Assembly: GCA_944324475.1 (NCBI GenBank)
Contig: CALUWK010000007.1
Coordinates: 1-59,746, forward strand
Direction: 5' to 3'
From: Candidatus Gastranaerophilales bacterium
Lineage (GTDB): Bacteria; Cyanobacteriota; Vampirovibrionia; Gastranaerophilales; Gastranaerophilaceae
Length of the DNA: 59,746 nt
The notes under the pieces are model-generated. The model saw nothing but the letters and a program-made list of their open reading frames with translations. It ran no database searches and was not told the origin of the DNA. Positions 8,348 through 16,909 of this stretch are shown piece after piece; positions within the stretch are counted from its first letter, which is position 1; every line of letters begins with the position of its first letter. Position numbers and translations under genes: made by a program.

Positions 8348-9226
8348 TTATTTTAATCTTGAACCAACACAAAATTTACCGTTAAAATAATATTCAGTAA
8401 CTCTTAATATCGAATCTTTTGTTTTAACTATAAAGCCATCATTATCTTTTTTCAATATTTGACCTTCTATACCTTTGTAAATTGGTGCATTTTTTATCAT
8501 TTCAGCTTTATTAATATAAAAAGGAATATTATTTATACTTGTTTTAGCCATAGGTCCTGGCTTTGATATAGCACGTATAAAATTAAATAACTCTCTTGAA
8601 GTCTGATTCCAATTAATATATTCGTCGCCAACCATTCTTTTTCCGCAATACATCCCAACAGGATCAATAGTATCTTGCTTAATTCTTTTTGCTGTATTGT
8701 TTTTTATTTGAATTAATGCTTCATGCAACAAAAAGGCACACTCTTTATGCGCGAGCTCCAATAGTGTTGCGTAATTGTCATTATCTGTTATAGAAAATAT
8801 TTTTTGTAAAATAATGTCACCTGTATCAATACCTTCATCAACATAATGAACAGTAATTCCGAACTCTTTTTCATCATTAATCAAGACCCAATTTAAAATA
8901 TTACGTCCACGATACAATGGCAGTTTACCGGCATGGCAATTGATTACATGATACTTTGATAAAATAGGCGCTTTAAAAATTTGATTAAAAGACATAGAAA
9001 CCAATATATCACAATTATATTTCTCGATTTGTTCCAAAAATTCTTCAGAATTAATATTTTTATTTTTTATATAATCAATCGAGTTTTCATATGCAAAACT
9101 TTGTAGCGTTAAATCAGTTGTATCAAATCTAGGACATATAAATTTTATATTAAAATCTTTATCAGAATTAATTAATTTAAAAGCATTATGCCCCCATATA
9201 CCATCAGCAAAATAACCTATATTCAT
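8348..9226 (-). CDS. Formyltransferase-family protein in the legionaminate operon (candidate sugar N-formyltransferase)
   Basis: 292 aa with the N10-formyl-THF transferase fold. The catalytic Asn-x-His is in 'VINCHAGKLPLYRGRN' and the Asp in 'ITVHYVDEGIDTGDI'; a C-terminal Fmt_C-like region follows. Members act on Met-tRNA or on 4-amino sugar nucleotides. Sitting between legC (which makes the 4-amino group) and legI, and with no LegH-type N-acetyltransferase in the operon, it most likely formylates the C4 amine of the NDP-amino sugar (inference), giving a 7-N-formyl nonulosonate. Start ATG 9226 overlaps the legC stop by 4 bases and has a GGAG SD. Confidence 0.85.
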   Translation of the reverse strand: MNIGYFADGIWGHNAFKLINSDKDFNIKFICPRFDTTDLTLQSFAYENSIDYIKNKNINSEEFLEQIEKYNCDILVSMSFNQIFKAPILSKYHVINCHAGKLPLYRGRNILNWVLINDEKEFGITVHYVDEGIDTGDIILQKIFSITDNDNYATLLELAHKECAFLLHEALIQIKNNTAKRIKQDTIDPVGMYCGKRMVGDEYINWNQTSRELFNFIRAISKPGPMAKTSINNIPFYINKAEMIKNAPIYKGIEGQILKKDNDGFIVKTKDSILRVTEYYFNGKFCVGSRLK

Positions 9227-10311
9227 AATTTAACTCCGCTCGGAATATTAACTAATCTTTCTTCAATCCATTTGGCATTCGATAAATCACCGCATTCGCA
9301 ATTTTTAAACATTTCAAGCTCGTTCATTAAACACCAACAAGGTCTTGTCATAACATTATTATCATTTGTATATTTCAAAAATTTATCTCTTTGGTTTTTA
9401 TCTTTTAACATAATTGCTTGAAGCCAATAGTTAGAGCGAGCATTTTTTGGTTCTTTTACAAAGCTGTCGCCGAAGAATGCTCCATATTTTTTTGCAAGTT
9501 CTCTTTTCTTTTCCAAAAATTTATTTAGTTTTTCAAATTGAGCTAAGCCAAGTGCAGCGTTAATATTAGGCATTCTATAATTATAACCTGTTTCAGAATG
9601 TCTAAATTCCCATCTATGAGGAATTTTTGCTTGAGTTGTTAAATGTTTTGCATAATCTGCTAATTTTTCATCATTAAATAGCAACATTCCGCCGCCGCCT
9701 GTTGTAATTATCTTATTACCATTAAAACTTATAGCGCTTCCCTCTGCCCAATTGCCGGTATGAATGCCCTTATATAAACTTCCAAGGCTTTCTGCACAAT
9801 CTTCGACAAGTTTTATATTGTATTTATCACAAACTTGTTTAATTTCATCAATTCTGCAAGGATGACCAAATGTATGCATTGGAACAACTGCTTTTATGTC
9901 ATTATGTTTTTTAAGATAGTCTTCAAGTTTTTCAGGGCTTAAACCGAGAGTATCTTTATCGATATCCACAAAAACAGGTTCAGCGTTACAATATCTGATA
10001 GCATTTGCCGTTGCAATAAACGTTAAAGGTTGAGTTATAACTTTATCACCCTCTTTAATGCCAGCCAATTTCAAGCCTAAATGAAGCGCATTAGTACCAT
10101 TAACGCATGCAACAGCCCTTTTAACCTTACAAAAATCTGCAATTTTTTCTTCAAACTCAGTTACAAATTTACCAACGCTTGAAACAAAAGTTGAATCAAT
10201 GCATTCGGCAGTCATTTCTTTTTCTCTATTATCAAAATAAGGCTCATGTAAAGCTATAAAATCATCTCTATCATAAACTTTTCTTATAAAGTCAACGATT
10301 CTTTTGTACAT
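9223..10311 (-). CDS. legC: PLP sugar aminotransferase, LegC-type (DegT/DnrJ/EryC1)
   Basis: 362 aa, fold-type I aminotransferase. The PLP lysine lies in 'SFNGNKIITTGGGGML', a pattern characteristic of LegC-like enzymes, with 'CVNGTNALHLGLKL', 'DIDKDTLGL' and 'VEDCAESLGSLYKG' upstream. It should aminate the 4-keto product of LegB to the 4-amino-4,6-dideoxy sugar nucleotide. The start is at ATG 10311 with SD GGGAGAATAA, inside the 3' end of the amidotransferase gene (28-base overlap). Confidence 0.93.
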   Translation of the reverse strand: MYKRIVDFIRKVYDRDDFIALHEPYFDNREKEMTAECIDSTFVSSVGKFVTEFEEKIADFCKVKRAVACVNGTNALHLGLKLAGIKEGDKVITQPLTFIATANAIRYCNAEPVFVDIDKDTLGLSPEKLEDYLKKHNDIKAVVPMHTFGHPCRIDEIKQVCDKYNIKLVEDCAESLGSLYKGIHTGNWAEGSAISFNGNKIITTGGGGMLLFNDEKLADYAKHLTTQAKIPHRWEFRHSETGYNYRMPNINAALGLAQFEKLNKFLEKKRELAKKYGAFFGDSFVKEPKNARSNYWLQAIMLKDKNQRDKFLKYTNDNNVMTRPCWCLMNELEMFKNCECGDLSNAKWIEERLVNIPSGVKL

Positions 10312-11426
10312 TTATTCTCCCAAATCGGATTTTTAAGTTTCCAACTTCCGTTTACTTTTTCAAAATATTCCGTATTATATAATTTGTCAACTATTGCCCA
10401 AAACTCTTCTTTTGTGTAGCCTAAAAACTCGCAAAAATCTCTAACGCATAATGGATCTAAAAATGCATCATGACGCCTTACAAGTTCTATTGCTTCATCT
10501 CGAGTAATAAGACCATATCTTACCATTCTTGAAGCATAATCGGTTGCAAATTGATGAGCAAATTTAGGATATTTTAGCCATGGATGAACAAGATAAGCTC
10601 TTGAATCAACTTGATCAAAATCTTCAACATGATGAGACCTTCTCCACTCATCTTTCAAATCTTGAAATCCAAATTTCTTTGCTATTTCATAATTTTTAAA
10701 ACTATCCCAAGGTATAAAATATGAAATATAGATTGGGTCTAATTCATCTAACTCTTTTTCAGATAATGCAACTGTTAATTCGAGTTCTTTTCTTGTAACA
10801 CCTGTATTTTCTATTAATTCATCCAAATCCATGTCAGATGCTACACCATTTTTTAATATACCCCTTGCAGAATATGTATCAAAACAATCGCTTCCGCCAT
10901 ATTCATAGCTAACATTTTCGCCGTATACTAAAAGCGGAGTATTAAATTTTTTAGCCATTAACAAAGGATATGTATAAATTAATCTATCAAAATACCAAGT
11001 AGGTTTTCCATATTTTTCAAAAGTGTATCTCATTAATTTCTTTTGAGCACTAATATTTGGTTTTAATGTAATTAAGTCACAACCAAAAGCCTCTGATATA
11101 TTTTGAATATTATGTTTTCCTGCTTCAGTCATTGGAAAATTATCTTCAACAGAAAATAATATTGGATTCATTCCCAATTTATTCTTCATTAAATCAACTT
11201 GATAATGCGAATCTTTTCCTCCTGAAACAGCAATGGCGCAATCATAACTATTACCGTTAGAACCTCTATATTTATCGCACAACGCTTCTAATTCTTTGTA
11301 TCTTTTGTCCCAATCTATGGTTTTTCTTTTTTCGTAAGTTTGACAAGCAGAGCAAATACCTTCCTCGTTAAATGTAATCCCTGGTCTTGTATTAGGCATA
11401 ACACATTTTTTGCAATATTTAATCAT
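10284..11426 (-). CDS. N-acetyl sugar amidotransferase (WbpG/PseA/PtmG-like)
   Basis: 380 aa of the ATP-pyrophosphatase (PP-loop) family. 'CAIAVSGGKDSHYQV' is the PP-loop, an N-terminal zinc/cysteine motif is 'YCKKCVMPNTRPG...CSAC', and 'YGENVSYEYGG' and 'WRRSHHVEDFD' are family blocks. Relatives convert an acetamido group of pseudaminic or legionaminic acid to acetamidino using ammonia delivered by a partner glutaminase. No HisH-like glutaminase lies in the window. ATG 11426 is chosen because AAGGAGAG, overlapping the legB stop, sits 5 bases upstream; the upstream ATG at 11444 lacks an SD. Confidence 0.9.
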   Translation of the reverse strand: MIKYCKKCVMPNTRPGITFNEEGICSACQTYEKRKTIDWDKRYKELEALCDKYRGSNGNSYDCAIAVSGGKDSHYQVDLMKNKLGMNPILFSVEDNFPMTEAGKHNIQNISEAFGCDLITLKPNISAQKKLMRYTFEKYGKPTWYFDRLIYTYPLLMAKKFNTPLLVYGENVSYEYGGSDCFDTYSARGILKNGVASDMDLDELIENTGVTRKELELTVALSEKELDELDPIYISYFIPWDSFKNYEIAKKFGFQDLKDEWRRSHHVEDFDQVDSRAYLVHPWLKYPKFAHQFATDYASRMVRYGLITRDEAIELVRRHDAFLDPLCVRDFCEFLGYTKEEFWAIVDKLYNTEYFEKVNGSWKLKNPIWENKCTKESLTL

Positions 11427-11436
11427 TTTTCTCTCC

Positions 11437-12426
11437 TTATACATTATAAATATTTGGTTTATATTTTTTTAAATTGTCGGGGTTGCAGAACCATTCAACA
11501 GTTTCTCTTAAACCATCTTCAATTGTATATTTAGGCTCAAAACCTGTTAATTTTTTAATTTTTGTATTATCGCACCACAAGCGATTAACTTCAGAATTTT
11601 TAGGTCTTATACGTTGACTATCAACAACAAATTCAACGTCGCTATTCATTATTTTTTTAATTAATTCCAATGTATCTTTCATTGAAATTTCATAATTTGA
11701 ACCTATGTTGATTTCTTCACCGTTAACATTTTCGCAATTTGCAATTTTAACAAATCCTTCACAAGTATCTTTAACATAATTAAAATCTCTTGTAGGAGTT
11801 AAATCACCTAATTTGATTTCTTTTTTACCTGATGCAATTTGAGTAATAATTGTAGGTATAATTGCTCTTGCTGATTGTCTTGGTCCGTATGTATTAAAAG
11901 GACGAGCTATAACAACAGGTAATTCAAATGCGTTATAAAAACTTTTTGCAATAGCATCAGCACCGATTTTTGTAGCACTATATGGGGATTGCGGTTGTTT
12001 TGGATGATTTTCATCAATAGGAACATATTTTGCAGTTCCATATACTTCACTTGTTGAAGTAATTATTGTTTTTGAAACATTATTATCTCTTGCAGCCTGG
12101 CAAACATTCAATGTACCTTTGATATTGGTATCTATATAACTATCCGGAGCAACGTAAGAATAAGGTATCGCAATTAAAGCTGCAAGATGAAAAATTATAT
12201 CAACTCCTTTAGTAATTTCTCTGATATAATTAGGGTCTCTCACATCACCGGATAAAATTTCAATGTCATCTTTGCAATCAACATCTTCAAGCCAGCCCCA
12301 ATTATTAAACGAATTATATTGAGATAAAGCTTTAACAACAGCTCCTTCTTTAGCTAATCTTTCAGTTAAGTGAGAACCTATAAAACCATCGGCACCTGTA
12401 ATTAAAACTTTTTTATTTTTTAACAT
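11437..12426 (-). CDS. legB: NAD-dependent sugar-nucleotide 4,6-dehydratase, LegB-type
   Basis: 329 aa extended short-chain dehydrogenase. The NAD motif 'TGADGFIGSH' is at residues 10-19, the catalytic Ser/Thr region 'STSEVYG' and the YxxxK motif in 'SPYSATKIGADA', and 'PFNTYGPRQSARAIIP' binds the nucleotide sugar. It catalyses the first committed step (4-keto-6-deoxy sugar) of legionaminate synthesis. It is the promoter-proximal gene of the nonulosonate block, with a 183-base gap upstream containing a decayed acetyltransferase fragment. Confidence 0.93.
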   Translation of the reverse strand: MLKNKKVLITGADGFIGSHLTERLAKEGAVVKALSQYNSFNNWGWLEDVDCKDDIEILSGDVRDPNYIREITKGVDIIFHLAALIAIPYSYVAPDSYIDTNIKGTLNVCQAARDNNVSKTIITSTSEVYGTAKYVPIDENHPKQPQSPYSATKIGADAIAKSFYNAFELPVVIARPFNTYGPRQSARAIIPTIITQIASGKKEIKLGDLTPTRDFNYVKDTCEGFVKIANCENVNGEEINIGSNYEISMKDTLELIKKIMNSDVEFVVDSQRIRPKNSEVNRLWCDNTKIKKLTGFEPKYTIEDGLRETVEWFCNPDNLKKYKPNIYNV

Positions 12427-12482
12427 CTTTTCAACTTCCCAATTTTATTATCAAAATGTGTTAGCAAAAACTCAATATTACT

Positions 12483-12603
12483 TTATAATTTGGTATCACT
12501 GTTTATTTCCATATCTTTTCGTTTCATTATATCACCAACTTTACCTATACAACAATTATCTCATATAACTACTTTACTATTATCTAAATGTATAATTTTA
12601 ATT
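12483..12603 (-). pseudogene. Decayed hexapeptide acetyltransferase fragment
   Basis: Reading minus from about 12603, an open frame gives 'KIIHLDNSKVVI', an in-frame TGA, then 'DNCCIGKVGDIMKRKDMEI' and 'NSDTKL' before a stop at 12483. 'VI(G)DNCCIG' closely matches 'IIIGDNCCIGHDNI' in the intact acetyltransferase just upstream, with GGA changed to TGA. No ATG or SD is present. It looks like the residue of a second acetyltransferase gene lost between this locus and legB. Confidence 0.4.
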
Positions 12604-12609
12604 ATTTTT

Positions 12610-13239
12610 TTAACATCTTTCCCATTTTTTTGTTTCAAAATTATATCTTTTAACAATCCTTGCAGGATTGCCGACAGCAACGGAATAGCTGGGAATATCT
12701 TTTGTTACAACACTTCCTCCGCCTATAATGCAATGATTACCTATTTTTACTCCCGCAAGAATAATTACATTATCTCCAATCCAGCCGTTATCACCAATTA
12801 TAATATCTTTTGAAGTATTTCCCTGAAATTTAACAGGTTGAGAAATATCAGAATAATTATGATTAGAAGCAAGGATTTTTATATAACTTGCAAGAAGAGC
12901 GCCATTTCCAATTGTTATATTTCCTCCCCCAACAATTATGTTATCGTGGCCAATACAACAATTGTCACCAATAATAATTTTATTTTCAGGGTAACTTGCA
13001 ATTATTTCATTATTTTCACCAATATCTGTTCCTCTGCCTATAATGCATCCATCTTTAACCTTGGCAAATATTTTAGTATTTTTATCTATTTTGTTTCCGC
13101 CTAATAATTTTGTATTTTTAATTTTTGCAAAAACACTTATTTTATTTCGTTTAAACTTGTTTCTATCATAAGTATAAGAAAAACCAAGAATTTTTATTGT
13201 TCTTGTTTGATTATTTTTTATTTTTTCAAAAAATTTCAT
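12610..13239 (-). CDS. Left-handed beta-helix (hexapeptide) acyltransferase, WcaF/WbbJ-like
   Basis: 209 aa with repeated hexapeptides across residues 65-190 ('IIIGDNCCIGHDNIIVG', 'NITIGNGALLAS', 'IIIGDNGWIGDNVIILAG') and the terminal 'GGGSVVTKDIPSYSVAVGNPA' motif. It probably O-acetylates a surface-glycan sugar using acetyl-CoA. It lacks the PglD/NeuD N-terminal Rossmann domain, so it is a weaker candidate for the amino-sugar N-acetylation step. It is six bases downstream of the Cys-rich transferase gene. Confidence 0.85.
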   Translation of the reverse strand: MKFFEKIKNNQTRTIKILGFSYTYDRNKFKRNKISVFAKIKNTKLLGGNKIDKNTKIFAKVKDGCIIGRGTDIGENNEIIASYPENKIIIGDNCCIGHDNIIVGGGNITIGNGALLASYIKILASNHNYSDISQPVKFQGNTSKDIIIGDNGWIGDNVIILAGVKIGNHCIIGGGSVVTKDIPSYSVAVGNPARIVKRYNFETKKWERC

Positions 13240-13244
13240 ATTTC

Positions 13245-14618
13245 TTACCTTCTTAACTCTAATCCCAAAAATTCTCCTTCGTTATGAGATTTTGCATGGT
13301 AATATTTAAAATCCATCCCCATTATTTCATTGTAATATCCGTAAGGGTATGCTTCTTCTTTTGGTTTTGGTGTTAAATTTTTATTATCTATTAATTTATA
13401 TAATTCTTCCATTGAATGTGCTTTATATACGCAATTAAAATCTTCATAAGGAGCTTTTCCTGCTAAAATTGATACTCTACCCCAATATGTTGCTTCGCAA
13501 CCTATTGTAGAAAATGAAGTTATAACTTTAGATGCAGACTCAATTAAAGCATAAGTATCAACCTTTTCATCTGGTTCAATTACGGTTAAATTTTTATATA
13601 ATTTTTTAAATTCGTTTATTTCTCTAATTTGAGTAGTTTTTTTCTTTTTAGCACGAGTTAAATTAGGATGAATTCTTAAATAGAAGTGTTTTGTTTCATC
13701 ATTTTTGTAATGTTCAAACATTTCTTTTAATATTTTATTCTCATTTTCTTTAAAAGGATGTTTCCAGCTATCAAAAGCATAAACTTCATCAATGGATGAA
13801 TTAAAGAAAACAATATTTTCCTTTGTTTCATCCCAATTTTTAGGTAAAGAATCCTTTATTTGGTCTTTTGTATAAGATTCTAATGCTTGGAATTTTCCTG
13901 CACGTCTATCTTTAAACCATTTGTCTGCTAATTCGATTTTATTTTCATCATCTTTTTGCCAATATTCGCTTACTTCTTTTTTCCAATTGTTAAAATCATG
14001 AGGAACGGTATTTTTTAATGCACGAATTTTTGTAACATTTGCTGCTGATGTATATGTCGTATATAGAATATTATGTTTTTTTGCAAATGCTAAAGCACTG
14101 TACACAAAGGGCATTCTGCCATTAAATAAACAAAGTTCGTTAAAATTGTATGTTTTATGAAGTTCTTTAATATTTTCAATGACCAAATATTCTGTTTCAA
14201 AAAATTTTTTAATATCTTTATTCCATTTTTTAATATCAAAATTATAATCTCTTGTTAACGTCATTATACAGCTAACGGGGCCGAGTCCTAAATTGTATCC
14301 TTCATAATTATATTCAAGAGCTTCTTTTATAGAATTAAATTTAGGGAATTTAGGATAATTATATTTTTTTATTTCAAATATATTCTCTTTTTTAATGCCT
14401 GCCCTATTTATTATTTTTAAACACATTGGGTAACATTTATTACAATAACCTATATGTTTGCCTAGGTTTAATCCGCAATATCCATGGCATTTTCCATGGC
14501 AGTCAAGATAATACACTTCATTATTTGGATTATCAAGAAGTTTTCTTACGGCTTCACCAATTATTCCCCATTTCCAAGGATCTCTTGAGTGTCCTGCAAC
14601 AACTAAAACTTTGTTCAT
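13245..14618 (-). CDS. Capsule-type GT-B glycosyltransferase with Cys-rich N-terminus
   Basis: 457 aa. The C-terminal half has the capsule-synthesis transferase pattern: 'HFYLRIHPNLTRA', 'LTVIEPDEKVDTYALIESAS', then 'ITSFSTIGCEATYWGRVSI', the sugar-nucleotide site of Kdo/capsule-type transferases. The N-terminus is unusual: C40, C44, C48, C59, C62 and C66 form CX3CX3C...CX2CX3C with nearby histidines, which could bind a metal or Fe-S cluster. I do not recognise this N-terminal domain. The donor and acceptor are unknown. It sits between the GDPD-like and acetyltransferase genes of the glycan operon. Confidence 0.75.
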   Translation of the reverse strand: MNKVLVVAGHSRDPWKWGIIGEAVRKLLDNPNNEVYYLDCHGKCHGYCGLNLGKHIGYCNKCYPMCLKIINRAGIKKENIFEIKKYNYPKFPKFNSIKEALEYNYEGYNLGLGPVSCIMTLTRDYNFDIKKWNKDIKKFFETEYLVIENIKELHKTYNFNELCLFNGRMPFVYSALAFAKKHNILYTTYTSAANVTKIRALKNTVPHDFNNWKKEVSEYWQKDDENKIELADKWFKDRRAGKFQALESYTKDQIKDSLPKNWDETKENIVFFNSSIDEVYAFDSWKHPFKENENKILKEMFEHYKNDETKHFYLRIHPNLTRAKKKKTTQIREINEFKKLYKNLTVIEPDEKVDTYALIESASKVITSFSTIGCEATYWGRVSILAGKAPYEDFNCVYKAHSMEELYKLIDNKNLTPKPKEEAYPYGYYNEIMGMDFKYYHAKSHNEGEFLGLELRR

Positions 14619-14625
14619 GTCTAAC

Positions 14626-15396
14626 TTACTCCAATGTTAAATTATCAGTGATTATACCCCAAACGCCCTTTTTGAACAATTCTGTTCTTGTTTTAGCATC
14701 ATTTACCGTATACGCAAATGTTTTTATATTATATTTGTTTAAATATTTTAACGTATTTACGTTTTTAACCATTTTTGTGGCAACGGAGCAAGTTTGAATA
14801 TTGTTTTTTACAACAAAAGCCAAATTCATATTTACATTACCGTCAACAGAAAAATTATAATGAAAATATTTAAACTTATGTATTTTTATTACATTTTTAT
14901 ATATTTTAGGTGAAGGTATTTGTATTATAAATCTGTCTATAACATCATTTGCATTATTTTTAATCCAAGTAATAATTTCTTTATATTTTTCTTTTATATC
15001 AAGAAGAAAGAACAAATTTTTATTTTTTCTCATATATTCAACTAATTGAAATAAAGATAACGGTGTTAATCCACATTCAAGCGTTGAAGACATAAAATCT
15101 TCGTAAGTTATATCGGATTTAATTTCGTGTGCTAGAACGGGAATATTATCTTTAGTAAGACAAATATCAACTTCTGAAATATTAACATTATTTTCCAATA
15201 AAAACTCCAACGCTTCTTTGGAATTTGTATATTTGTTATTTTTAAATAAACCAAATGCATGCGGTACCGTTCTTGAAGATATAAACCAATCTTTTTCCGA
15301 ATTAACTAACGGTTTTAAGCCAAAAGGAGGGAAATATACGTACTTATAAACATCTTTATAAAGACCGCATACAACTTTTTTAATTCTTTTAAACAT
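14626..15396 (-). CDS. Glycerophosphodiester phosphodiesterase-like protein, degenerate HRG motif
   Basis: 256 aa. The GDPD core is visible: 'ISEVDICLTKDNIPVLAHE' supplies the E-x-D and the later His, 'FLLDIKEKY' follows, and the C-terminus 'TFAYTVNDAKTRTELF' with 'GVWGIITDN' is the family ending. The usual N-terminal H-R-G reads 'PHAFG', so activity may be altered. With TagD- and TagF-like neighbours it may trim or transfer phosphoglycerol on the surface glycan (inference). ATG 15396 has SD AAAGGTGAT; the upstream ATG at 15447 would overlap tagD by ~58 bases. Confidence 0.75.
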   Translation of the reverse strand: MFKRIKKVVCGLYKDVYKYVYFPPFGLKPLVNSEKDWFISSRTVPHAFGLFKNNKYTNSKEALEFLLENNVNISEVDICLTKDNIPVLAHEIKSDITYEDFMSSTLECGLTPLSLFQLVEYMRKNKNLFFLLDIKEKYKEIITWIKNNANDVIDRFIIQIPSPKIYKNVIKIHKFKYFHYNFSVDGNVNMNLAFVVKNNIQTCSVATKMVKNVNTLKYLNKYNIKTFAYTVNDAKTRTELFKKGVWGIITDNLTLE

Positions 15397-15793
15397 TTTT
15401 ATCACCTTTGTTTCCCAGATGTTTTTTTGTTTGTGTTGATGATACATCGGGAGTTCTAGGAAGATAAATAACTTCGCAATAATCTTTTAAAAAATCAAAC
15501 TTTCCTTTCCAATCATCACCCATAACAAAAATGTCAGCTTGATATTTTTTTACATCATCAATTTTTTGTTCCCAATTATACTCGGGAACTACCAAATCGA
15601 CATACCTGCATGCTTCTAATATCATTTTCCTTTGTTCATAAGTATAGTATGATTTTTTATTTTTAATTTTATTAAATTCATCGCTTGATAACACTACAAT
15701 CAAATAATCACCTAACGCCCTAGCTCTTTTTAAAAGATTAATATGTCCATAATGCAATACATCAAACGTTCCGTATGTTATAACTCTTTTCAT
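15389..15793 (-). CDS. tagD: Glycerol-3-phosphate cytidylyltransferase (TagD-like)
   Basis: 134 aa, the normal size of TagD. The nucleotidyltransferase signature 'YGTFDVLHYGHINLLKRA' (GTFDxxHxGH) is followed by 'DYLIVVLSSDEFN', 'YTYEQRKMILEACRYVD' and 'FVMGDDWKGKFD'. It should make CDP-glycerol for the adjacent transferase. Start ATG 15793 is 8 bases after AAAGGA; the ATG at 15802 abuts the SD. The gene overlaps the GDPD-like gene by 8 bases. Confidence 0.93.
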   Translation of the reverse strand: MKRVITYGTFDVLHYGHINLLKRARALGDYLIVVLSSDEFNKIKNKKSYYTYEQRKMILEACRYVDLVVPEYNWEQKIDDVKKYQADIFVMGDDWKGKFDFLKDYCEVIYLPRTPDVSSTQTKKHLGNKGDKNV

Positions 15794-15798
15794 ATATT

Positions 15799-16908
15799 TC
15801 ATCCTTTAATGTTGAACATAATATCGATAACTTTTTCTGAAGCATTACCTTTTTCTGCTTCTAAATATAAATTTTTAAATTGTTTGTATTTTTCACCGTA
15901 TTTTTTGTAAAAATTTTCAATATCTTTTATACTTTCAACTAAAGATATTGAATTTTTACATATATCACAAGGAGCTAATTTTTCATAATTAAAATATAGA
16001 CCGAATTCTTTTTCATATTCTTTTCTATCATAAGCATACAATATCATTGGTTTTTGTGTAATCGCAAAATCAAAAATAGCCGAAGAATAATCAGTAATCA
16101 AAATATCCGAAATCAAATAAAGATGTGTGGCTTCGGGGTATTGTCCGCCATCAAAGGAGAATTTGTTATCAAAAAGCTCAACAGGATTATCGTTTTCATC
16201 TACCCATTTATGTTTGCCAACATGTGAACGAATTAAAATAACATATTCATTTTCGAAATTTTTTTTAATTAAACTTAAATCAAAAGGCAACATTGCCTTT
16301 CTATCCGCTCTTCTCCAAGTGGGACAGTAAAAAATGGTTTTTTTATCCAAAGGAAGATTTAATTTCTTTTTCAATTCTGTTTTAAATTCTTCAGAATAAT
16401 TGAACAAAATATCGTTTCTTGGAAGACCTGTGTTAAAAATTTGTTCATCTTTTAAATTTAGTGCTTCTTTTAGATTTTTGTTATGAATGTTTGCTTGTGA
16501 GCAAAAAATATCGGTTTGCTCAAAAGGTTTAGCGTATTTTTTATAGCTTTGATTTTCTTTATCTTTTGATAAGTATAGTTTTTTCAAAGGACTCCCATGC
16601 CAAGTTTGCACAAAAACTTGCCCCTTTCTTTTTTTGATTTTAGGAAAGCCCATTGGCGAAATAATATATTTAGCTCTTAAACATGTGTAATAATATTTAA
16701 GCGTTTTTTCTATAACAATTTCATCAGCTAAATCTATTTTTGAATTTAGATTTTTTTTAGAAGTACAAAAAACAAACTTCATTTCAGGATGTTTTTTTCT
16801 AAGAAGTTCCGCAATTGGTCTGATACTATCTCCATTATTATTTTTTGAAAATAAATCAAAGAATAAAACTAAATTTTTATCTATTTTTAAAAAAGTATCA
16901 AGCAACAT
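15799..16908 (-). CDS. CDP-glycerol glycerophosphotransferase (TagB/TagF family)
   Basis: 369 aa. Family signatures: 'VQTWHGSPLKKLYLSKD', 'TGLPRNDILF', 'IFYCPTWRRADR', 'VILIRSHVGKH', and 'DILITDYSSAIFDFAITQKP' (nucleotide-binding block). It transfers glycerol phosphate from CDP-glycerol to a sugar or polymer. In this organism, where a Gram-negative envelope is inferred, the target is probably a capsule or O-chain sugar rather than teichoic acid (inference). SD AGGATTTAAT precedes ATG 16908. Confidence 0.9.
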   Translation of the reverse strand: MLLDTFLKIDKNLVLFFDLFSKNNNGDSIRPIAELLRKKHPEMKFVFCTSKKNLNSKIDLADEIVIEKTLKYYYTCLRAKYIISPMGFPKIKKRKGQVFVQTWHGSPLKKLYLSKDKENQSYKKYAKPFEQTDIFCSQANIHNKNLKEALNLKDEQIFNTGLPRNDILFNYSEEFKTELKKKLNLPLDKKTIFYCPTWRRADRKAMLPFDLSLIKKNFENEYVILIRSHVGKHKWVDENDNPVELFDNKFSFDGGQYPEATHLYLISDILITDYSSAIFDFAITQKPMILYAYDRKEYEKEFGLYFNYEKLAPCDICKNSISLVESIKDIENFYKKYGEKYKQFKNLYLEAEKGNASEKVIDIMFNIKG

Positions 16909-16909
16909 A

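Noticed and set aside
12490-13104. Plus-strand ORFs opposite the hexapeptide acetyltransferase
   Set aside because: Shadows of a clearly coding minus-strand gene; Ile/Tyr/Asn-rich with no SD.
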